A DNA stretch of 33,679 nucleotides from IMG/VR virus record IMGVR_UViG_3300010885_030375, positions 1-33,679 of that record, one strand, 5' to 3'. Of this stretch, positions 29,251 through 33,679 are shown in pieces (position 1 is the stretch's first letter; every line of letters begins with the position of its first letter). The translations under genes and the position numbers were made by a program. The notes beneath the pieces are model-generated. The model ran no database searches and was not told the origin of the DNA. It saw only the letters and a program-made list of their open reading frames with translations. The stretch comes from a virus.

Positions 29251-29455
29251 ATTTCTGTCTCTTTCTCCTCTCTCTCTGCCTTTCCTCTCTCGTCCTGCCC
29301 TGCCAGCCGTCGCTCCGAAGGGTCGGTCCCCCCTTCGGCGGCTCGACTCTCAACGTGCAGACCCCACCCCAATTTTTTCAAACTTTTGATTGTTTTTCCA
29401 TCCCCCCTGTATATAATCCACCAAATGTGCAAAATTGGGCAACAACGGAGGTATC
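29250..29455. other. gene-free gap with pyrimidine tract and hairpin
   Basis: Starts with a plus-strand pyrimidine tract (about 29251-29292), then a hairpin CCGAAGGG (29315-29322) with CCCTTCGG (29331-29338). It has no U-tract, so it is not a clear terminator. A T-rich promoter follows. It contains no gene I can support. Confidence 0.6.
29390..29417 (+). promoter_or_regulatory. rightward sigma70-like promoter
   Basis: TTGTTT (29390-29395), 16 bases, then a perfect TATAAT (29412-29417), in a T-rich context. The start would lie near 29424, about 30 bases before the gene at 29456. One of the best -10 elements seen here. Confidence 0.5.
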
Positions 29456-29704
29456 ATGTCTGCGAAAATTTCATTTACTGTGACAGTGTATAAAAGGGAT
29501 GCGAATGGTGCGCTTCATGGGGATGGGACATCCACGGTGTTTAAGGGTGATGCTGTAACGTGGTTTGGGATTAAGCAGCAGGCAATTGACTTTGCGTTTA
29601 TGCATGAGGCTGTTGGTAATCATGTGTGCCAAGTGCGTTATACAAAGGGGAGATCGAGGTCTGTAATTTACAAGACGCCAAATTTTAATGGGACATGGAG
29701 GTAG
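29456..29704 (+). CDS. hypothetical protein, 82 aa
   Basis: CGGAGG lies just upstream of the ATG at 29456; a start seven codons earlier is less well placed. The protein is beta-rich: ISFTVTVYKRDANGAL, HGDGTSTVFKGDAVTWFGIKQQAIDFAF, then HVCQVRYTKGRSRSVIYK. A short ubiquitin-like or OB-like sandwich is conceivable. No family recognised. It may follow its own promoter and precedes a helix-turn-helix gene. Confidence 0.65.
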   Translation: MSAKISFTVTVYKRDANGALHGDGTSTVFKGDAVTWFGIKQQAIDFAFMHEAVGNHVCQVRYTKGRSRSVIYKTPNFNGTWR

Positions 29705-29706
29705 TG

Positions 29707-30012
29707 ATGCCTGCTAAGCAATTTGCTGAAAGGGACAGGTCTATTGTTATAGCGTATTTGAGTGGAGATATGACAAGGAAGGCTCTTGCGCAGAAGCATG
29801 GGGTATCTTATTCGCGCATTGTTCAAATTGTAGAACACCAGCTAAAAAGATTGGAGGTTTGGAAAAAGCATAGACTTATAAAAGTTCATAAGATTGTTGG
29901 GGTGTTGATTGACCCTGATGGTGTTGATGGGAGTGTGTTGCAGGAATGGACGCCAGAGCAGCAATGGGAAGAATTTGAGGTGAGTGCTGGACATGGCCAA
30001 ACCCAAAGGTGA
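29707..30012 (+). CDS. sigma-region-4-like helix-turn-helix protein, 101 aa
   Basis: GGAGG lies about six bases before the ATG at 29707. Residues 5-45 form a helix-turn-helix of sigma-70 region 4/Mor type: DRSIVIAYLSGDMTRKALAQ, then KHGVSYSRIVQIVEHQLKRLE. The rest is a basic helix (VWKKHRLIKVHKIVGVL) and an acidic tail. Such domains read -35-like boxes or related DNA. In a late packaging block it could be a late-gene activator, but a direct role is inference. Confidence 0.7.
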   Translation: MPAKQFAERDRSIVIAYLSGDMTRKALAQKHGVSYSRIVQIVEHQLKRLEVWKKHRLIKVHKIVGVLIDPDGVDGSVLQEWTPEQQWEEFEVSAGHGQTQR

Positions 30013-30091
30013 AGCTGCAAGCCAATGTGTCGATGGACCAAAGACAAAAAACTTGAAAAAACAACTTGATGATTGGAAAAAACACAAGTAG
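29993..30091 (+). CDS. 32-aa basic micro-protein candidate
   Basis: An ATG near the end of the helix-turn-helix gene opens a frame to a TAG at 30089-30091. The product is very basic and lysine-rich (MAKPKGEAASQCVDGPKTKN then LKKQLDDWKKHK). The ATG follows GTGAGTGCTGGAC, a weak ribosome-binding site. The size and overlap are normal for this genome, but evidence beyond the open frame and its composition is thin. Confidence 0.4.
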   Translation: MAKPKGEAASQCVDGPKTKNLKKQLDDWKKHK

Positions 30092-30167
30092 ATTGCAAAT
30101 AAGGGACTGGCCTCCCCCCGACCACTGGATCTGATCTGTGGCGTGTAGAAATCGGGTTATCGGCTAG

Positions 30168-30223
30168 GGTGTTACTGCCGGGGTCTTATCCCAGATAGGT
30201 CCATCACAACCGGCGGTAACACC
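30168..30223 (+). ncRNA. structured RNA or DNA element: long stem with inner hairpin
   Basis: The outer stem has 14 pairs, 30168-30181 with 30210-30223 (GGTGTTACTGCCGG against CCGGCGGTAACACC, with one G-U pair in RNA). Inside is a second stem, 30182-30190 with 30194-30202, with one mismatch and the loop CCA. A seven-base bulge ATCACAA remains on the 3' side. No U-tract follows, so it is not an ordinary terminator, and no tRNA T-loop or acceptor is visible. It fills the gap between a small gene and the gene at 30277. Confidence 0.75.
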
Positions 30224-30276
30224 TACTAACTTATTGAGACTGACATTGCAGAACTTCTTGAACCCGGTGAACCAAA

Positions 30277-30474
30277 ATGATGCAAGTTAATTACACGCTT
30301 GAGAACAATACGGATCAAGACTTTATGTTGGTCTGCACAATGGAACATGCGTCCAGTCCGTCTTTGATGCATTTGCCTGCCGGTGAAGTGGTAGCGTTCT
30401 TTGACCAGCGGGCATTGACGACAATCAAAATCTTTAAAGCAACACCAAAGGAGAAAACCAATGACAACGAATAA
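30277..30474 (+). CDS. hypothetical beta-rich protein, 65 aa
   Basis: The first of two adjacent ATGs at 30277 and 30280; the ribosome-binding site is weak (CCGGTGAA). The protein is beta-rich, with VNYTLENNTDQDFMLVCTM, a turn, and AGEVVAFFDQRALTTIKIF, and a charged tail. It could be a small capsid-decoration or fibre-like protein, but nothing specific shows this. Its end overlaps the GapR start by 14 bases. Confidence 0.6.
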   Translation: MMQVNYTLENNTDQDFMLVCTMEHASSPSLMHLPAGEVVAFFDQRALTTIKIFKATPKEKTNDNE

Positions 30475-30745
30475 CCAGATTGGAAGCCTGATTGACCGGA
30501 TTGAAGGTCTTATGCTGGATAAGGCACTCATTGAAGAAGGCATCAAAGAGATTTACATTGAAGCCAAGTTAAACGGCTTCGACACAAAAACCATGAAGAA
30601 GGTTGTGGCAATCCGAAAGCAGGGTGTTAAAAAGCATCAGGAAGAACGCCAGATGATTGATCTGTATATCAAGGATCTTGGCATGTTGGCCGATACGCCA
30701 CTGGGGCAATCTGCAATTCAACGGGATACGGGTGTTAAGTTTTAA
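30461..30745 (+). CDS. gapR: GapR/DUF2312 nucleoid-associated protein, 94 aa
   Basis: Leader AAAGGAGAAAACCA before the ATG. The family pattern is strong: IGSLIDRIEGLMLDKALIEE, GIKEIYIEAKLNGFDTKTMKKVV, then AIRKQGVKKHQEERQMIDLYIKDLG. The EIYxEAKxNGFDxKxxKKVVxIRKQ core is the DUF2312 signature. GapR is an alphaproteobacterial DNA-binding protein that tracks overtwisted, positively supercoiled DNA ahead of polymerases and helps topoisomerases. A phage copy could help replicate or package a strained genome, or rival host GapR; this is inference. It ends with a short extension absent from the compact core. Confidence 0.92.
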   Translation: MTTNNQIGSLIDRIEGLMLDKALIEEGIKEIYIEAKLNGFDTKTMKKVVAIRKQGVKKHQEERQMIDLYIKDLGMLADTPLGQSAIQRDTGVKF

Positions 30746-32208
30746 TGGCTCTTGAACCGGACGAAGCCACTAGGATCGTCAAAGAACAAATGGCGTCTCT
30801 TGATGAATACGGTCAAGAGGCGCTTTTGGCCCGTTTTAAGTGGCTGAAGAAGGGTAGACCAAACCAGATCATTCCGGAAAACTATGACTGGACATCATGC
30901 GGTGCGATGGCTGGGCGTGGATTTGGCAAAACCAAAATGGGTGCGGAGTGGGCTTGGTGGCAGGCTTGGAGACATCCTGAATCCTATGGAGCCATTGTTG
31001 CCCCCACACGGTATGACGCCCAATCCGTTTGTATTGAAGGACCGGCGGGCATTTTAAACTGTATGCCACGCAAGCTGGTTCGGGCGTTTAACAAGTCAGA
31101 TCTGAAGATTACGCTGGTTAACGGATCTACAATCCAAGCGTTTTCCGCCAGTGAGCCAGATCGCTTGCGTGGTCCGCAGCATCACTGGGCTTGGTGCGAT
31201 GAGCTTGCGGCATGGGAAGATGCGCAAGAAGTGTGGGACATGCTGCAATTTGGTATGCGCCTTGGTGATCACCCGCAGGCCATATGGACCACAACGCCCC
31301 GGCCAATCCCAATTGTCCGCAAACTGATCACATTGCCGGACTCAATCCTAATCAGAGGTTCGACATACGACAATGCTGATAATCTGCCTGAGTCATTTTT
31401 TAAGTCTGTTAATCAATACAGTGGGACAAAGATAGGCCGACAAGAACTTTTGGGTGAACTGCTTGATGCCGAAGAGGGTGGGGTTATCCAGCGTGGCTGG
31501 TTTAGCCTATGGCCTCGTGACAGAGTGCTTCCGCCATTCCAAATGATTGTTTCTAGCTTTGATACGGCGTTTACAGAGGAAACCCGCAACAAGAAAAGCG
31601 GTGATCCTGACCCTACAGCTTGCGTAACAATCGGGTATTTTGACCACGATGGGGAAATGGGCTTCCTTTTGCTGGATTGCTGGCAAGATCACCTTGGGTT
31701 CCCTGATCTTGTGGAGCGCGTAAAGAAGGAAATGAACATCCGGTGGGGTGATGACGAGTTTCGGGCGCAGATTAAGCCCCAAATTGGCAGCTCAAAGCCC
31801 TACAACCTTGGCCGCAAGCCGGATCATCTGATCATCGAAGATAAAGGGTCCGGTATCAGCTTGAGACAGGTGCTTTATCGGGAAAAAATCTTCCCAATTG
31901 CCTATAATCCGGGTCGAGCGTCCAAATTACAGCGTTTACATGCCGTTTCTCACTTGTTTCACGCTGGGCTGTTCCATGTTGTTGAAAGCAAAAAGCGGCC
32001 AAATGAGGCTGTCAGCTGGGCGGACGAGCTGATCAACCAGCTATGCTCGTTCCAAGGGGAAGGGTCGATCAAGCACGACGATTACGTTGACGCAATAACA
32101 CAGGCTTTGCGTTGGATGGCGGATAATGCTAGAATCTCGGTCACTGAAGATGATGATGATGACCCGCATAAACCGCAAATTGAAGTGATCAATCCATATG
32201 CCGTCTGA
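30745..32208 (+). CDS. terL: terminase large subunit (TerL), 487 aa
   Basis: ATPase part: AGRGFGKT at 56-63 (Walker A), WCDE at 150-153 (Walker B with catalytic Glu), and an adaptor-type segment AIWTTTPRPIPIV near 175. The nuclease part has SSFDTAF with D273 and a later DDYVDAITQALRWM with acidic residues near 445-449, an RNase-H-like two-metal core. This is a complete packaging motor and nuclease that cuts concatemers and drives DNA into proheads. It starts one base into the GapR stop (TAATG). The next gene overlaps its end by 11 bases. Confidence 0.96.
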   Translation: MALEPDEATRIVKEQMASLDEYGQEALLARFKWLKKGRPNQIIPENYDWTSCGAMAGRGFGKTKMGAEWAWWQAWRHPESYGAIVAPTRYDAQSVCIEGPAGILNCMPRKLVRAFNKSDLKITLVNGSTIQAFSASEPDRLRGPQHHWAWCDELAAWEDAQEVWDMLQFGMRLGDHPQAIWTTTPRPIPIVRKLITLPDSILIRGSTYDNADNLPESFFKSVNQYSGTKIGRQELLGELLDAEEGGVIQRGWFSLWPRDRVLPPFQMIVSSFDTAFTEETRNKKSGDPDPTACVTIGYFDHDGEMGFLLLDCWQDHLGFPDLVERVKKEMNIRWGDDEFRAQIKPQIGSSKPYNLGRKPDHLIIEDKGSGISLRQVLYREKIFPIAYNPGRASKLQRLHAVSHLFHAGLFHVVESKKRPNEAVSWADELINQLCSFQGEGSIKHDDYVDAITQALRWMADNARISVTEDDDDDPHKPQIEVINPYAV

Positions 32209-33679
32209 TTTTCCCACGCCAGAACAGTTAAATCAGCAGACAAACATGCTTACAGGGGCAAAAACAGCTGTTATGCCCCAGCGAAGCCGGTCAGTCATTC
32301 CCCTTGAAGATGTTATGGGTAGCGAGCCTCCGCCTGCTGGGTTGAGTCAGTATGGTGGTGCAAGGCAACCTTCATTTGGTGGAATTAGTCCTTTATCTGT
32401 TGATCGCCCAAAAATGAGCGAATCAGAACTGAAGGACATGGTGCAACGCCAACAGGCCAGATCCCCAAATGGCGGACTGCCTGTTTCAAAAATCCCAGCA
32501 ATGGCCCCATTAATGCTGGAAAGTGAAACTGGGGTTAGTGTCAGGGCCACACCTATGTCCGGTGGAAAATACCGGCAGATTGAAGCTGGGGTTACAATTC
32601 CGTTTGCCGGCGGGGATCTTAGCATTGATGGGTCTTATGGTCGCGTTTTTGGTCAATACAAAGAAAAACCAGAGATAAGCCGCCGCATTGAGTATATGCG
32701 TAAGTTTGCAGAAGGTGGAAAAGTAAATTACGAAAATTATGGAAGTGGCGCAGAACATTTGTTTTTTGACGATAACCGTGGAATATCTACAAATAAAATG
32801 TCAAATTACACAGTTGCGCAACCAGCTGTTCAACAACCAATTATTCCTCAGCCCGCTGTTCAGCAACCAATTATTTCTCAGCCCGCTGTTCAGCAAACCG
32901 CTATTCCTCAGCAAATTGTAAACCAACCTGAGTTTTTTTTACCGGAAATAAGCCCATTGCAGGCAATTCTGCAAGATTTTATAGGCATTGGTGGCGGCGC
33001 AAGCCCTTACAGCCCTTACGGATTTGATGAACAGGGTAGGAAGCTAACGCCACCCGGTTCACGATTTCCGTATATTGGAGCCGGAGGAGGCGGTGGCGGT
33101 CCTGCTGGAGATCCTAATTCAGCGTTTGAAACATTTGCTGCTGGCGGTGTTGTTGATACGCAAACACAGATTAACGGCCTTATGGCATCCGGTGGATTAG
33201 CGCTGGCTAAAGGTGGAGACGTGCAAGCCCCCCTATCAAACGTCACCAATATACAAAACACCATGCGCGGTGAATTTGCCAAGAGGGGTTTAGATTTTGA
33301 CCATTTTTTGTCATCTCAGGCCGTAATGATGGCGGCAGCTAAAAAAGCACAGGAAAGAGGGCGTAACGGCGATACATTGCTTGCCCACATTAACCCCGAA
33401 GAAGCAAAACTACTAAAAGAGCATGGCGGCTCTGGGACCATCAACCCTGAAACCGGGCTACTCCAATTTGACGATGGAGGTGGCGATGGTGGTGGCGGTG
33501 ACGGTGGGGGTGGCGACGGCGGCGACGGTGGGGGTGGCGACGGCGGCGACGGCGGTGACGGTGGCGACGGTGGCGACGGCAGTGATGGGAATGACGGCGG
33601 TTCTGATTCGGACAGCGACTCCGATAGCGACTCCGATAGCGACTCCGATAGCGACTCCGATAGCGACTCCGATAGCGAC
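32198..33679 (+). CDS. large Gly/Asp/Ser-rich virion-type protein, runs off the window
   Basis: Opens at 32198 in the TerL end (11-base overlap) and stays open for 494 codons to the edge. The N-terminal part is soluble and mixed. Residues 208-235 repeat QPAVQQPII (three variants). There are several AxGG motifs (FAEGGK, FAAGGV, LAKGGD). Residues 397-425 hold HINPEEAKLLKEH and GTINPETGLLQF, the module also found at 404-1675. A GD-rich stretch (about 427-465) is followed by Ser-Asp repeats to the end. Acidic glycine repeats suggest calcium binding or a flexible stalk. Probably a virion protein; the true C-terminus is unseen. Confidence 0.75.
   Translation, partial: MPSDFPTPEQLNQQTNMLTGAKTAVMPQRSRSVIPLEDVMGSEPPPAGLSQYGGARQPSFGGISPLSVDRPKMSESELKDMVQRQQARSPNGGLPVSKIPAMAPLMLESETGVSVRATPMSGGKYRQIEAGVTIPFAGGDLSIDGSYGRVFGQYKEKPEISRRIEYMRKFAEGGKVNYENYGSGAEHLFFDDNRGISTNKMSNYTVAQPAVQQPIIPQPAVQQPIISQPAVQQTAIPQQIVNQPEFFLPEISPLQAILQDFIGIGGGASPYSPYGFDEQGRKLTPPGSRFPYIGAGGGGGGPAGDPNSAFETFAAGGVVDTQTQINGLMASGGLALAKGGDVQAPLSNVTNIQNTMRGEFAKRGLDFDHFLSSQAVMMAAAKKAQERGRNGDTLLAHINPEEAKLLKEHGGSGTINPETGLLQFDDGGGDGGGGDGGGGDGGDGGGGDGGDGGDGGDGGDGSDGNDGGSDSDSDSDSDSDSDSDSDSDSDSDSD
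33614..33679 (+). repeat. 12-bp tandem repeat encoding Ser-Asp pairs, cut by the window edge
   Basis: The unit AGCGACTCCGAT repeats exactly 5.5 times (66 bases) to the last base of the window, encoding SDSD. It is preceded by a less regular GGTGGCGAC-type repeat from about 33476. The perfect identity of units suggests recent expansion, and the window ending inside it suggests that the assembly could not resolve it. Confidence 0.9.

Noticed and set aside
30100-30276. tRNA gene in the gap containing the long hairpin
   Set aside because: No T-loop consensus, acceptor stem or anticodon arm of proper size; the stem is too long and the loops do not fit a cloverleaf.
1-33679. Temperate phage or prophage
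   Set aside because: No integrase, excisionase, attachment-site repeat or CI-like repressor pair was found; this remains limited by the missing part of the genome.

Overview
The window is about 33.7 kb of a tailed double-stranded DNA bacteriophage, most likely one infecting an alphaproteobacterium. The phage assignment rests on a large terminase (30745-32208), virion-type proteins at both edges, a two-component recombination system (YqaJ nuclease plus ERF annealing protein) and dense, overlapping small genes. The host inference rests mainly on two phage copies of alphaproteobacterial cell-cycle or nucleoid proteins: a GcrA-like regulator (19817-20320) and a GapR/DUF2312 protein (30461-30745). 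No integrase, no lysogeny module and no tRNA gene was seen. The end of the window is an open reading frame running off the edge, and the start is the tail end of another, so portal, capsid and most tail genes probably lie outside. The gene order fits a circular or circularly permuted genome in which the right edge leads round to the left edge.

Layout. (1) 1-14550, rightward: the end of a virion gene, a 77-aa protein, three probable virion proteins, and an 11-kb gene for a 3,673-residue polyvalent protein (adenine methyltransferase, strawberry-notch/DarB-type helicase, zincin-like motif and a C-terminal membrane-associated segment). (2) A bidirectional terminator at 14556-14584. (3) 14618-17508, leftward: eleven small genes, mostly start/stop-overlapped, including HNH, PD-(D/E)XK and DUF1064-type nucleases, a lipoprotein candidate and a 37-aa membrane protein. 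(4) A divergent promoter region at 17509-17610. (5) 17611-23590, rightward: recombination and replication genes (YqaJ nuclease, ERF, DUF1367-like, GcrA-like, SANT-like, replication-initiator-like, RadD-like helicase, Toprim primase). (6) A second bidirectional terminator at 23603-23639. (7) 23642-28340, leftward: fifteen small genes, including a shortened beta sliding clamp; many are separated by a repeated intergenic module. (8) 28341-28881: a control region of about 540 bp with a leftward promoter carrying twin palindromes, a rightward promoter and a purine tract. (9) 28882 to the end, rightward: terminase small-subunit candidate, small genes, GapR, TerL, then a long Gly/Asp/Ser-rich virion-type protein.

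How it fits together. The two leftward blocks and the central rightward block look like early and middle functions: host takeover, nucleases, recombination and replication through helicase, primase and clamp, with the DNA polymerase presumably taken from the host. The outer rightward genes look late: packaging and virion. The giant protein lies at the end of the virion cluster, as expected for a DarB-like protein packaged and injected with the DNA, where methylation and helicase activity could protect incoming DNA.

The most novel-looking signal is a family of six intergenic modules in the second leftward block (26061-28118). Each has a constant ATTGCAAT flank, a hairpin whose sequence changes between copies while its pairing is kept, a constant GGCAAC/ATTGCC palindrome, and a constant ribosome-binding leader ending in ACCACAATG. 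A related leader is also used by several genes on the other strand.
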